From Treponema sp. (GTDB lineage: Bacteria; Spirochaetota; Spirochaetia; Treponematales; Treponemataceae): a stretch of DNA of 64,000 nucleotides. The position numbers and the translations under genes were made by a program. The stretch is taken from positions 62,001 through 126,000 of the forward strand of contig JAGBIY010000045.1 of NCBI GenBank assembly GCA_017934745.1. The letters run 5' to 3'. The notes beneath the pieces are model-generated. The model was not told the DNA's origin. It did not search any database and worked only from the letters and a program-made list of their open reading frames with translations. Below, one piece after another: positions 24,389-32,271 of this stretch (its first letter is position 1; each line of letters starts with the position of its first letter).

Positions 24389-24636
24389 TTGAAGGTCTTA
24401 GTATTGCAGACTATGAGTACAATGATAAAGAAAAAATTTTTATTATAAGAAAAAATGATGAAAATTTATATATGTATATGGGATTGTGCGGATTTGATGA
24501 AGAAATGGCTTATTGGGGAATGCCTACAAAAAAAGGTAAATTCAATGATGAACTTGGTTTTGTTTTTTCGAAAGAAATAAATACTGATGATATAAGAATG
24601 GAGATTGAAAGATTCATATCACACAACGAAATCTGA
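24385..24636 (+). CDS. Small predicted immunity protein
   Basis: 83 residues, no recognised family; starts by ATGA overlap with the toxin tail, with AGAGG eight bases upstream. Central DENLYMYMGLCGFDEEMAYW suggests a beta-sheet core. Role inferred from the cassette position. Confidence 0.5.
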   Translation: MIEGLSIADYEYNDKEKIFIIRKNDENLYMYMGLCGFDEEMAYWGMPTKKGKFNDELGFVFSKEINTDDIRMEIERFISHNEI

Positions 24637-24679
24637 CAATTATTGTAATAAGCTGATAATATGTTATAACTTCGAGTCG

Positions 24680-24984
24680 AGACTTTACCACACGGAGAAC
24701 CCTCCAACATACGGAATCGTGAGCGACAACAAGGATCCCGACTGCCACCTCTGGCAGACGAAAAACTACAGGATTGAGTTCATCGACTAAGGCAAAAATC
24801 AGGGAATCCGCATAGAGACCGCAAGAGGAAGGAAGAGGAGGAGAAGAAAGAAGAACAAAAGGGTGAATCAATAAAAGCTCAAGAATCGCCTCCAAAAAAA
24901 ATAAAAAAGAAAAATCTTAGAGAGCAATATATGGGCAGAACTCCTGAAAAGAAATCAAAGACTCTGTTAGAACAAATTATCTGA
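24680..24984 (+). pseudogene. OB-fold scrap of a spike gene plus a toxin tail
   Basis: The frame to 24790 encodes NPPTYGIVSDNKDPDCHLWQ and TKNYRIEFID before a stop; it parallels QTKNHRFELVDEEG of the intact spike, but with a different allele. Beyond the stop the same frame gives GKNQGIRIETARG, then a shifted frame encodes EEEKKEEQKGESIKAQ, a linker, and a basic tail ending TPEKKSKTLLEQII. Two breaks show the unit is dead. Confidence 0.65.
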
Positions 24985-24995
24985 AAAGGGAAAAA

Positions 24996-25412
24996 ATGAC
25001 ATTAAAAGATTTTGTCGAACAATATGAGGACGTGGAAAAACTTGAAGAGCTGGTAACGGAAGAGTTTTTAGAAAAAGTTGAAGAAACATTGAATCTAAAA
25101 TTTGGGAATAAATTAAAGAACTATATACTAGATTTCGGGTATTTAGCTTTTGAATATGTTGAATTCTATGGAATAAATCCAGCGCAAGGCTTCGACTCTG
25201 ATTTAATAACACAAACACAATATTTGCATAAATCCTTTCCGCAAACATATAATTTGATAGCGTTTGAAAATCAAGGCGACGGGGATTATTTTCTTGTTGA
25301 TGAAAATGACAAAATGTTTGAATTCGATTCGGTATTAAAGGAATTAAAATGTATAAATCAAAATCTGGAAGAATATATTTTAGACAGATTTAACACGGTT
25401 CTAGCCTGCTAA
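24996..25412 (+). CDS. SUKH-type immunity protein
   Basis: 138 residues. NLKFGNKLKNYILDFGYLAF, then FENQGDGDYFLVDEND and a closing LEEYILDRF match the SMI1/KNR4 (SUKH) layout of a helical cap, central strands with an acidic turn, and a final helix. It follows the dead toxin tail by 11 bases. Confidence 0.65.
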   Translation: MTLKDFVEQYEDVEKLEELVTEEFLEKVEETLNLKFGNKLKNYILDFGYLAFEYVEFYGINPAQGFDSDLITQTQYLHKSFPQTYNLIAFENQGDGDYFLVDENDKMFEFDSVLKELKCINQNLEEYILDRFNTVLAC

Positions 25413-25649
25413 ACAATCAAATTACTAGAAGGAGAGCAAAAGAAATATTTAATAGACCTTCTACGAGTTTATATCTTGAATGTTGAAAAGAATAATCTGT
25501 GTTACATTGGATTCGAGTTTGCATGTAAATGGGACGATGAGCACGGACTTGGTTTTATGACGCATGGAACCAAAGTTGTGGAAATGGACGACGCGTCCTG
25601 TTCTTTTGTCTCTTGGATTGCGGAGAAAGATTGCAAAAATGAGGGGTAA
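25413..25649 (+). pseudogene. 3' fragment of a DUF6985-like immunity gene
   Basis: The frame encodes VYILNVEKNNLCYIGFEFAC, KWDDEHGLGFMTHGTKVVEM and a closing FVSWIAEKDCKNEG. This is the C-terminal third of the protein at 39820 (VHILNVEKNNLSYIGFHFEC). The 5' part is gone. Confidence 0.75.
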
Positions 25650-25653
25650 AAAG

Positions 25654-26316
25654 ATGAATGAGAAATTTATTGAAAAACTTTACAAGACAATCATCAAGGA
25701 CGGAATTGATGAATACAAAGATTTGCTTGAAAATACAAATCTTGAAGATGCTACAGATATTGAAAAAATGAAATCCTTGATAAACAATCGGGATTTATAC
25801 AAAAAATACTTTATTGAAAGCCCGTATATAAAAACTCAAAGTGAGCATTTTTATGCTGGGTATCCATATCCTGTCGCGGTGTATGTTGATTGCTTCAAAT
25901 TTCATCAAGGCTATGTGAAAGACAACTTTCTTGAAGCTTTTGTTTTATCCTCTGTCTTAACATTCTTCTATTGGGAAGAAATTGAAGAGAGTTTCTGGGA
26001 TATTTCAAAGCAAGAGCGAAAAGATTTAATGGACAAAGATGATGTTTTAAAATGGTATGCAGAATGTTGCAGCTTTGTTCAAAAAAATCCGAATGTCAGA
26101 GAGGTAACCAAAGAGGAAGAAAAGAAGTTTTTATCTTTGCTTGATGAGATTTTAAAATTCAACAATGCGGGTTCAGAGGTCTCAAATAAAATCAAAGGGA
26201 AGCTCCAGAATAAAAAATTGATTTATTTCAAATCATTCGGAGAAAACTTTCCTTTAATAATCGTTGCCATTTCTGATGATGAAATAGTTTTTTTCGAAAT
26301 GGATTTTTGTGATTAA
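25654..26316 (+). CDS. Predicted immunity protein with a mosaic N-terminus
   Basis: 220 residues from ATG 25654 (GAGGGG upstream). The first 33 residues are almost identical to the protein at 22620; the remainder (AGYPYPVAVYVDCFKFHQGY, LTFFYWEEIEESFWD, GENFPLIIVAISDDEIVFFE) is unrelated and of no family I recognise. Cytoplasmic, acidic. The matching leader shows exchange of the 5' end between immunity genes, or a shared toxin-recognition segment. Confidence 0.5.
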   Translation: MNEKFIEKLYKTIIKDGIDEYKDLLENTNLEDATDIEKMKSLINNRDLYKKYFIESPYIKTQSEHFYAGYPYPVAVYVDCFKFHQGYVKDNFLEAFVLSSVLTFFYWEEIEESFWDISKQERKDLMDKDDVLKWYAECCSFVQKNPNVREVTKEEEKKFLSLLDEILKFNNAGSEVSNKIKGKLQNKKLIYFKSFGENFPLIIVAISDDEIVFFEMDFCD

Positions 26317-26358
26317 AAGCAGAAATCAAAAAGTAACGGTAAACAAGAGATAAAACTA

Positions 26359-26757
26359 ATGTATGTGAAAAGAGTATTTTTTGACGATTTACAAGAAGCC
26401 GATAATTTTGAAAAACAAATAAATTCGCCTAGTTGGAAAGATGTGGAAAATCTTATTGACAAAATGGATGGTAAAAACATCACTCAAATTACGATGGATA
26501 ATGGTGATGAAGACAATTTTTTTTGTTTGGGCGGCGGAAATGAAGGACTTTTCAATATTTTTATATCTGAGAATGATAATGAGATAGTTTCCACTTTGAT
26601 AAATCCAACCGATGACAAAAACATCTATAAACTTGTTACAGGTGGTCAAGAAGCTGATTTTGAAGGGCGACTATGTGTTAATACGCAAATAGCAAAAGTT
26701 GTCGCAAGGTACTACTACGAAAGTGGAAAAAAATGTGATGATTTTTTGTGGGAATAG
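26359..26757 (+). CDS. Imm1-type immunity protein
   Basis: 132 residues. NSPSWKDVENLIDKMDGKNI, CLGGGNEGLFNIF and LVTGGQEADFEGRLCVNT followed by ARYYYESGKKCDDFLW fit the Imm1 family (lone Trp near residue 26, GGQ core, closing F/Y-x-x-x-G). Its stop is overlapped by the scrap of another immunity gene. No toxin remnant is left directly before it. Confidence 0.65.
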   Translation: MYVKRVFFDDLQEADNFEKQINSPSWKDVENLIDKMDGKNITQITMDNGDEDNFFCLGGGNEGLFNIFISENDNEIVSTLINPTDDKNIYKLVTGGQEADFEGRLCVNTQIAKVVARYYYESGKKCDDFLWE

Positions 26758-26819
26758 GAATACAGCTTATTGATGATGAAAATATTTCTATAATTAGTGT
26801 ACAATCCGATATCTTATAA
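26751..26819 (+). pseudogene. Extreme 3' scrap of a DUF6985-like immunity gene
   Basis: The frame reads GIGIQLIDDENISIISVQSD-IL and stop, matching the end of the gene at 38312 (GIGIQLVDENISIVGVQADI-L). The joint falls within the last codons of the Imm1 gene, so recombination cut exactly at the intact gene's end. Confidence 0.75.
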
Positions 26820-26900
26820 CTTTTACTTTATCCTGTTGACGGAATATCTAAAATCTAGGTGTGCCGTTTTCTTGGTTGAAAAACGTCGCCAACGACTTCA

Positions 26901-27096
26901 GTGACCACTTGCAACGACATTGGGACCCGCAACAACTCAAGGGTGGTCGCAGCTGGCAAGGCAATCAACATGCCCGCAATCGCACAAGGTTATAACTAAT
27001 TATCAAAATAGTATTACAAAGGATATAAAGTCTGGAGAAACCATAAAAATAAAATGGCCAATTCCAACTGGCTCAATATATCCAGCAATACATTAA
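26901..27096 (+). pseudogene. PAAR scrap plus tail of an HNH toxin
   Basis: VTTCNDIGTRNNSRVVAAG, then KAINMPAIAQG and stop at 26997, is the spike's PAAR end. The shifted frame from 26986 encodes KVITNYQNSITKDIKSGETI and WPIPTGSIYPAI, the tail of the HNH toxin seen at 38883 (KVITNYQNSVTRGLKEGD). The catalytic part is absent. Confidence 0.75.
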
Positions 27097-27117
27097 TAAA
27101 TTTTATGGGAGTATAAT

Positions 27118-27570
27118 ATGTGGAAAGAAAAACTTGCAAAAATAGTAGAAGAAAAAAAATCCTATGATGAAGAAATCAATTCTGGAGCAAACAATGAAGA
27201 GCTACAGATATTTTCATTAGAAGTCAAGAACACTTTCCATTTTGATTTACTGAAAGAGTATATCGAGATGCTAAAAGTTTTCAATGGTTTAGAATTTAAT
27301 GGCTTTATTTTATATGGCATTGATGAAAAATTTATAAAGACCAAAATAAATCAACACATAAATGGATTCATCGACAACAATCAAATCTGGTATGAAAATG
27401 ATTATATGAAAAACTACATTTTCTTAGGGGAATCTAATATAAGCTGGTATGTGCTTGATATCAAAACAAAAAACTTCTTGGAGCTAGATAATTCGTCAGG
27501 ATCTCTTATAAAAAAATATAAAAATTTTGGAGAACTACTTAACAAATTTTTTACAGATGCATTGGAATAA
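27118..27570 (+). CDS. SUKH-type immunity protein, paralogue of the gene at 39165
   Basis: 150 residues; MWKEKLAKIVEEKKSYDEEI, EYIEMLKVFNGLEFNGFILY and QIWYENDYMKNYIFLGESNI run parallel to the protein at 39165. It is SMI1/KNR4-like (YrhA group). Both genes follow tails of the same HNH toxin, which supports a specific pairing. GGGAG precedes the ATG. Confidence 0.7.
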   Translation: MWKEKLAKIVEEKKSYDEEINSGANNEELQIFSLEVKNTFHFDLLKEYIEMLKVFNGLEFNGFILYGIDEKFIKTKINQHINGFIDNNQIWYENDYMKNYIFLGESNISWYVLDIKTKNFLELDNSSGSLIKKYKNFGELLNKFFTDALE

Positions 27571-27610
27571 CAGTTTTCTTTTCTGATGGAATCTTTATAA
27601 TGGAATTAAT

Positions 27611-27646
27611 GTCACACCTACAGACTCATAGATGTGGCGCTTTTTT
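27611..27646 (+). terminator. Terminator after the SUKH gene
   Basis: GTCACACCT and AGATGTGGC pair (one mismatch) and six T follow. Similar GGCACAT/ATGTGCC arms occur at 38802. Confidence 0.6.
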
Positions 27647-27679
27647 ACAGTCCTACAAAGATTTTCCCCAGACAACCGC

Positions 27680-27836
27680 GTCCCCGACTGCCACCTCTGG
27701 CAGACGAAAAACCTGCAATTGTCGACCCAATGAAAAGCGGGCCCTTCGAACGGGCGAGGAGGTAAAGATACCTGCTGATCCTGATTTTGTTAGGATTTTC
27801 AGACCAAACGGAACGGTAAAAGTAATAAAGAGATAG
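27680..27836 (+). pseudogene. Double spike scrap plus toxin tail
   Basis: PDCHLWQTKN (OB-fold scrap, about 27683-27712) is joined directly to PAIVDPMKSGPFERARR-type sequence (PAAR end, 27711-27762), and a shifted frame ends in KIPADPDFVRIFRPNGTVKV before the stop. Two spike segments that are 650 bases apart in the intact gene are thus fused. The tail's family is unknown. Confidence 0.6.
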
Positions 27837-27845
27837 AGGTATTTT

Positions 27846-28340
27846 ATGGAAACAAGATTGAATTCTGTTATTGAAAAAATGAAAAGCAAGAATATTGAAA
27901 TAAATGAACTTGTTTCCTTGGAAGAGATTAAATCATTTGAGAAGAAAAATAATATCGAATTGCCAAAAGAACTTACAGCATTTTATACCAAAATCAGTAA
28001 TGGCTGTAAAATGATAGACGGTTTCAATCTCCGAAAATTAGAAGAGTGGAAATTCAAAACAGGTCAACTGAACAGAGATTTTCCATTTACAGAGCCTTGG
28101 ATTTGGGAAGATGACGAGAACACAGAAAAGTTAAAATATATAGAAGATGGTAACATTCAGCTGATTGACATCGGTGATTCACAAACTTGGAATATCATTG
28201 TCAGCGGTAAAGAAAAAGGAAAAATGTGGTTTTTCACAGATGTTGGAATTCAGCCTAGTGCTCCATCAATGGATTTCTTGACTTGGTTTGAATTTTGGCT
28301 CGACGGTAATGAAGATTATTTTGCAGATTTTGAATATTGA
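27846..28340 (+). CDS. SUKH-type immunity protein
   Basis: 164 residues with the textbook SMI1/KNR4 start (LEEIKSFEKKNNIELPKELT, AFYTKISNG), the central IQLIDIGDSQTWNIIVSG and a closing SMDFLTWFEFWLDG. AGAGG lies before the ATG. Probable antidote to the toxin whose tail ends ten bases upstream. Confidence 0.8.
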   Translation: METRLNSVIEKMKSKNIEINELVSLEEIKSFEKKNNIELPKELTAFYTKISNGCKMIDGFNLRKLEEWKFKTGQLNRDFPFTEPWIWEDDENTEKLKYIEDGNIQLIDIGDSQTWNIIVSGKEKGKMWFFTDVGIQPSAPSMDFLTWFEFWLDGNEDYFADFEY

Positions 28341-28456
28341 CGTTTTGTCTGAAAAATAAGCTTGATTTAAATTTTATCATGCTGAATTTGATTCTGCCAG
28401 TAAAATTTGCTACAGAAACTTGCCGCCAACCGGTTAAGCAATCAGATTCAAATATG

Positions 28457-28510
28457 AAGGGCACTTTCCACTTGTGCATGGCAGCACGGCAGAGGTAAAG
28501 TGCCCTTTCT
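28457..28510 (+). terminator. Boundary hairpin copy with terminator form
   Basis: AAGGGCACTTT pairs with AAAGTGCCCTT, then TCTTGTG. The lead TCAAATATGAAGG is the same as at 17330 and 20633. Confidence 0.6.
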
Positions 28511-28518
28511 TGTGTAAA

Positions 28519-28690
28519 AGAACAAGGGCAAGCAGATAGCCGTAGAGCAGGACAAGGTCTTGGATATGAAAAATCAATAGACGGTACTCGGCATCATTGT
28601 GAAGATGGAAAAACTTTACAAGAAATAGAAACAATTCTTCACAAACGATTCACTCATAAGGGTGGTATTTCAATACTAAATAATAATTAG
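28519..28690 (+). pseudogene. Spike scrap plus tail of an HNH-type toxin
   Basis: NKGKQIAVEQDKVL (28522-28563) matches the spike joint between helix and PAAR. In a shifted frame 28562-28690 encodes SIDGTRHHCEDGKTLQEIET, then LHKRFTHKGGISILNN: HH and a later H-x-GG typical of HNH/ENDO VII toxin tips. The frame break means no fusion product. Confidence 0.7.
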
Positions 28691-28699
28691 GAGTTTTAT

Positions 28700-29137
28700 A
28701 TGTTTGAGAAATTTACAGGAGCAGATAAAAATTTTTTGAATGAATTTGAGCAGTTAATTGGGTTTGAGCTTCCTGCTGATTATTCCAATTTTCTTCTAAA
28801 TACAAACGGTGGTACATTTAAAGAATTAGAAGACAGTTTCTTATTAAAAAACATTGGTGAGCAAATTTTTATTGACTGTTTATTTGGTTTTAGAGAAGAA
28901 AGAAGTCTTAATTTATGTAATTGGTACAAAGAATATGAATTAGAGTTACCTCAAAATACAATCATAATCGGCAATACGTATGGAGCAGGTCTAATTATAT
29001 TGATTTGGGATGAAAATGCTAAAGGCGTTTATCTTTGGGATGACAGCTTGGAATTAGAGCAATCTACAGAAGAATGTTGTACTTATAAAATTACTGAAAC
29101 ATTTGAAGATTTTATGAATCTTCTGAATATAAATTAA
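28700..29137 (+). CDS. SUKH-type immunity protein
   Basis: 145 residues. FLNEFEQLIGFELPADYSNF, LLNTNGG and IIIGNTYGAGLIILIWDENA are characteristic of SMI1/KNR4 proteins, with the C-terminal ETFEDFMNLL helix. It follows the HNH tail by nine bases behind AGGAG. Confidence 0.8.
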   Translation: MFEKFTGADKNFLNEFEQLIGFELPADYSNFLLNTNGGTFKELEDSFLLKNIGEQIFIDCLFGFREERSLNLCNWYKEYELELPQNTIIIGNTYGAGLIILIWDENAKGVYLWDDSLELEQSTEECCTYKITETFEDFMNLLNIN

Positions 29138-29154
29138 TTTCTTAATGGCACATC

Positions 29155-29304
29155 TAAAATCAAAAAGGGCAAAGTCGTACGTCTGACCGGAAACAGGGGA
29201 GTCACCGCCAGGGGAAAGCAGTTCGTCCACGGACGGGAGAAATAAGACCTTACTGTGACAACTGCAAAGAAATGTTCAAAGATATAATTTCTAAAGGAGA
29301 ATAA
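29155..29304 (+). pseudogene. Spike scrap plus deaminase-like toxin tail
   Basis: IKKGKVVRLTGNRGVTARGK, then QFVHGREK and stop, is helix/PAAR spike sequence. A shifted frame from 29245 encodes RPYCDNCKEMFKDIISKGE; P-x-C-x-x-C is the zinc-binding end expected of cytidine-deaminase-like toxins. The assignment rests on this short motif. Confidence 0.5.
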
Positions 29305-29305
29305 C

Positions 29306-29710
29306 ATGAGAATAACGGAAATAGATTTACAATGTGAAGACATCATTTGGTTCGGAATTGATAAAAACAGCTACATTTTTGAATGCACTTCCGCAGGCTG
29401 TGGAAACGTTCCTGAATCTGTATGCAAGAGCAAAGAAAACACAAAATTACTTGAAAGTTTTTTCCTAAATAATCTAAACGAAGAAGAAAAAAATAAATTG
29501 CCAGAATTAAGTATTGCTTTGAGTCAGAAAGGCATTTTTTGTTATGACATTTATAGTGAAAATGAGAGACTCTATTCAAGGATAGCAACACCAGAAGTTC
29601 CTTTGGAATTTTATAACTTACCAGAAAATATTCAAAAAATCATTGAGGAAAACAAATTTGACATAGATGTTGTTCACGATGAAATAATTAATATTAAACA
29701 CGCTTACTAA
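29306..29710 (+). CDS. Predicted immunity protein of the deaminase-like cassette
   Basis: 134 residues, no family recognised. Central SQKGIFCYDIYSENERLYSR and the flanking acidic segments give a small alpha/beta protein. The ATG at 29306 lies 11 bases after AAAGGAG, right after the toxin tail. Confidence 0.5.
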   Translation: MRITEIDLQCEDIIWFGIDKNSYIFECTSAGCGNVPESVCKSKENTKLLESFFLNNLNEEEKNKLPELSIALSQKGIFCYDIYSENERLYSRIATPEVPLEFYNLPENIQKIIEENKFDIDVVHDEIINIKHAY

Positions 29711-29747
29711 AATTAGTAAATAATCAAAAGAAAACATATGATTCCAA

Positions 29748-30020
29748 CCTCACGACAACAGCAAAATTCTTGCAGCCGGAATGGCAATCAACATGCCTGC
29801 AATCGCAGACCCAATGAAAAGCGAGCCCTTCGAACGCGAAAGAAAGCAGATTGAGGAGAAGAAGGGGGCGGAGAAACCGAAATCAAGTTCTTGTACGCAA
29901 GTCGAATATGGAAGTACAGACTTGAGCCAAAAAGTAATTAATTATAGGAAAGATAATAATATAAAAGGTACAAGAAATGTTGCTGTTTTTGAATATGAAG
30001 ATCAAGAACAGTTGGCATAA
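29748..30020 (+). pseudogene. PAAR end plus N-terminal piece of a deaminase-like toxin
   Basis: HDNSKILAAGMAINMPAIAD, then PMKSEPFERERKQIEEKK, is the PAAR end and linker of a spike, continuing in frame into LSQKVINYRKDNNIKGTRN and VAVFEYEDQEQLA before a stop. R-N-V-A-V-F-E-Y is reminiscent of the first strands of deaminase toxins. The zinc-binding half is missing here. Confidence 0.6.
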
Positions 30021-30077
30021 AATCTCTTAGTGAAGTTGTTCAAAAAATATTTTAAGTATGGGAGATAAATACAAATT

Positions 30078-30563
30078 ATGAACATCTATGATTTCTTGCA
30101 AAACAGATTCAAATTAAATACAAGAAAAGATTACAACAATTTTGATTTGACCGAAAACACAAAAAAAATCCTTTGTGATATAGGCTTACCAAAAGAGCCT
30201 TTGGGTTTTATCAAATTCAATATTGACGAACTCAAAACCTTAAAACATGAAGATGATTTTGTAATCATTGGAACAGATTTGGGAACAAATATTTGCATAA
30301 ACAAAAATGGTGAAATAATATCTGTTGATTTTGAAAACGAATATCCAACAAGATTAATCAACAAAAACTTAGAATCTTTTTTACATTTTATTGTAGTTTT
30401 CTTGTTGCATGAAGATGAAATCAACTCAGCTGATGATGATACTATTTCTCAAATCATACAAAAAATAAAAGCAGAGTTTGAACAAATTGATGAGTTGGCT
30501 TTGAATAATCAAGAAAACTGGTGGCCAATTATATTAGAGCAGATTGAAACAGGAATGATGTAA
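30078..30563 (+). CDS. SUKH-4-type immunity protein
   Basis: 161 residues. TKKILCDIGLPKEPLGFIKF, FVIIGTDLGTNICINKNGEI and TRLINKNLESFLHFIVV match the SUKH-4 layout (GLP near the start, G-x-D-x-G core, N-x-x-L-x-x-F helix). It follows the broken deaminase-like toxin by 57 bases. Confidence 0.7.
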   Translation: MNIYDFLQNRFKLNTRKDYNNFDLTENTKKILCDIGLPKEPLGFIKFNIDELKTLKHEDDFVIIGTDLGTNICINKNGEIISVDFENEYPTRLINKNLESFLHFIVVFLLHEDEINSADDDTISQIIQKIKAEFEQIDELALNNQENWWPIILEQIETGMM

Positions 30564-30589
30564 TTTTTAGCTCTCGCTCGCCTTTCTTC

Positions 30590-30882
30590 GGTCACCACCT
30601 ACAACGACATAGGAGCCCGCAACAACTCAAAGATTTTCGCCGCCGAAATGGCAATCAGCATGCCCGCAATCGCAGACCCGATGAAAAGCGAGGCGTATGA
30701 GAGGGAGAGGAAACAGGTTGAGGGGGTGAATAAGGAAGAAGATGCAAACAAAACAAAGAAAAGTTCCTACCCTATGTTGCAAGGAGAAGGCAAGATAGGA
30801 ACATATAAAAAAAGCAAAAAGCGGAAAACGAGGAGACAATATTACGCCTCATCACATGGTTTCTGCAGAATATAGTAAATAA
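30590..30882 (+). pseudogene. PAAR end plus frameshifted HHM-type nuclease toxin
   Basis: VTTYNDIGARNNSKIFAAEM, then AISMPAIADPMKSEAYERER, is the spike end, in frame with SYPMLQGEGKIGTYKKSKK. A frameshift around 30815-30830 then leads to GDNITPHHMVSAEYSK and stop at 30882. ITPHHM is a hallmark of a nuclease-toxin tip. The protein as encoded misses this motif. Confidence 0.7.
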
Positions 30883-30907
30883 TTTTATTAAGGAGGCATA
30901 ATAAAAT

Positions 30908-31354
30908 ATGGATAAAAATCTTTATTCCAAGCTATATAACAGTCGGATGCTAAAAGACAATCAAGAATGCGAAACATTTTTACAAAGCATAGATTTACTA
31001 GCTGAAACATTCTGCGAAGATGATATTACAGAATTATGCACGATTTTTGATGACAAAACAAATGATTCAGAAATAATGTTCAGTGCAATTCATTTGTTAG
31101 AAACTCTTCCGTCAGAAACAGCATTTATTAACACAATAAACGGTCTCATGATTTTAAATCAAACCTCTCCAGAATGGACTAGCATTATTATATACAGATG
31201 CTTGAATGATGACTTCTCCATTCAAATGATAAAAAAAGTGTACACAAATCTTTCTGCTGATGTCATTACACAATTTGAAGAAAAGTTGAAAGAAATAAAA
31301 AACGAAGATTGTGAAAAATTCGGAAAAGCTGTTGATGAAATTTTATTACATTAG
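30908..31354 (+). CDS. Imm30-type immunity protein
   Basis: 148 residues. ECETFLQSIDLLAETFCEDD, IFDDKTNDSEIMFSAIHLLE and TSPEWTSIIIYRCLNDD match the Imm30 family (helical, F-D-D ... E-V/I-M-F-x-x-I-H, E-W ... R-x-L-N). A homologue with a frameshift lies at 32272. AAGGAGG precedes the ATG at 12 bases. Confidence 0.7.
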   Translation: MDKNLYSKLYNSRMLKDNQECETFLQSIDLLAETFCEDDITELCTIFDDKTNDSEIMFSAIHLLETLPSETAFINTINGLMILNQTSPEWTSIIIYRCLNDDFSIQMIKKVYTNLSADVITQFEEKLKEIKNEDCEKFGKAVDEILLH

Positions 31355-31405
31355 ATCTATTGTGGATTCTCAGTTTTTTTATATTCCTATATAAACCTTA
31401 TTGCA

Positions 31406-31642
31406 TCCGACTGCCACCTCTGGCAGACCCAAAATGGAATAAAAACACGTGTAGGCTATGATTTAGATCATTATCCTACAACTTGGGCTGAAAGAGCAGA
31501 AAATATGAAATCATCAGGCATGAAATATACCAGAAAAGATGTTCTTGATTGTTATAATTCAAATGTTAGATGTCAATGTCCTGAGTGCAATCAAAAGCAT
31601 ATTTTTGAAGGAATAAAGGGAGATTTTGCAAATGGTAAATAA
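31406..31642 (+). pseudogene. OB-fold scrap fused in frame to an HNH/ENDO VII toxin tip
   Basis: SDCHLWQTQNGIK (spike scrap) runs in frame into GYDLDHYPTTWAERAENMKS, YTRKDVLDCYNSNVRCQCPE and CNQKHIFEGIKGDFANGK. The D-x-D-H with flanking basic residues and C-x-x-C-N are those of HNH/ENDO VII (GH-E-like) tips. The tip may be nearly complete but has no start codon of its own. Confidence 0.6.
31577..31642 (+). repeat. Toxin-tail/immunity-start repeat, copy 1
   Basis: TGTCCTGAGTGCAATCAAAA through GCAAATGGTAAATAAG: the last codons of the HNH toxin, the GGGAG ribosome binding site and the ATG of the SUFU gene. The same block recurs at 32191 and 34638. Confidence 0.9.
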
Positions 31643-32198
31643 GAATATAGGTGAACAAATACTTTCACATTATGAAAAATACTTGGGCAATTATGCTGAT
31701 GCAAGTGTTTTTGCAGGAACAAAAGAAAGCTATCCAATTCAAGCCTTGAAGTTCGCAAATGTACAGGACGGCTTAAAAACATTTGCAACGCTCGGTTTTT
31801 CAAAATACGCAGACGAAGTTAAAAACAAAGCCGAAATTGTTTTTAGCGTTGATGAGAACTTGGAAGACACCCTTTTAACAATAATAATGAACGCATTGTT
31901 TTTTATCACAGAAAACCAAATCGATTTTGGGAAGGGAAGTTTTATCAAGGGAATTGAAAAAATCAACGCAGACTTTGCCAACAGTCATAATATTCGTGCT
32001 GTATATTTTACGGTTCCATTTGTTTTTCCCGAAGATTTTTCAGAAATCGAAGATGAAATAAAAATTTACGAAGCGTTTTTTATAACACAAAGTGAGCTGG
32101 AATATTTGGAAAAAAATGGGGCAGAAAGTTTTGAAGATTATCTTGAAGAAAACGAAATCGATGTTTTTGATATTACAAGGAGTCTGACCATGTCCTGA
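31632..32198 (+). CDS. SUFU-type immunity protein
   Basis: 189 residues. NIGEQILSHYEKYLGNYADA, SYPIQALKFANVQDGLKTFA and TLGFSKYADEV are the opening of suppressor-of-fused domain proteins, which serve as immunity proteins in bacterial toxin loci; ITRSLTMS closes it. The ATG lies 9 bases after GGGAG and within the toxin end. The last 38 bases are repeated at 34608, showing a second SUFU copy was once there. Confidence 0.75.
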   Translation: MVNKNIGEQILSHYEKYLGNYADASVFAGTKESYPIQALKFANVQDGLKTFATLGFSKYADEVKNKAEIVFSVDENLEDTLLTIIMNALFFITENQIDFGKGSFIKGIEKINADFANSHNIRAVYFTVPFVFPEDFSEIEDEIKIYEAFFITQSELEYLEKNGAESFEDYLEENEIDVFDITRSLTMS

Positions 32199-32256
32199 GT
32201 GCAATCAAAAGCATATTTTTGAAGGAATGAAGGGAGATTTTGCAAATGGTAAATAA
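32161..32256 (+). repeat. Immunity-end/toxin-tail repeat, copy 2
   Basis: ATGTTTTTGATATTACAAGG through GCAAATGGTAAATAAG. It joins the 3' end of the SUFU gene (32161-32198) to the toxin tail and immunity start of copy 1. Positions from 32191 match 31577-31642 with one or two changes. Confidence 0.9.
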
Positions 32257-32271
32257 GAGAGGGAACTTATT

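Noticed and set aside
28255..28634. Minus-strand frames over the hairpin at 28457
   Set aside because: They read antisense through spike scraps and a hairpin and lack starts.
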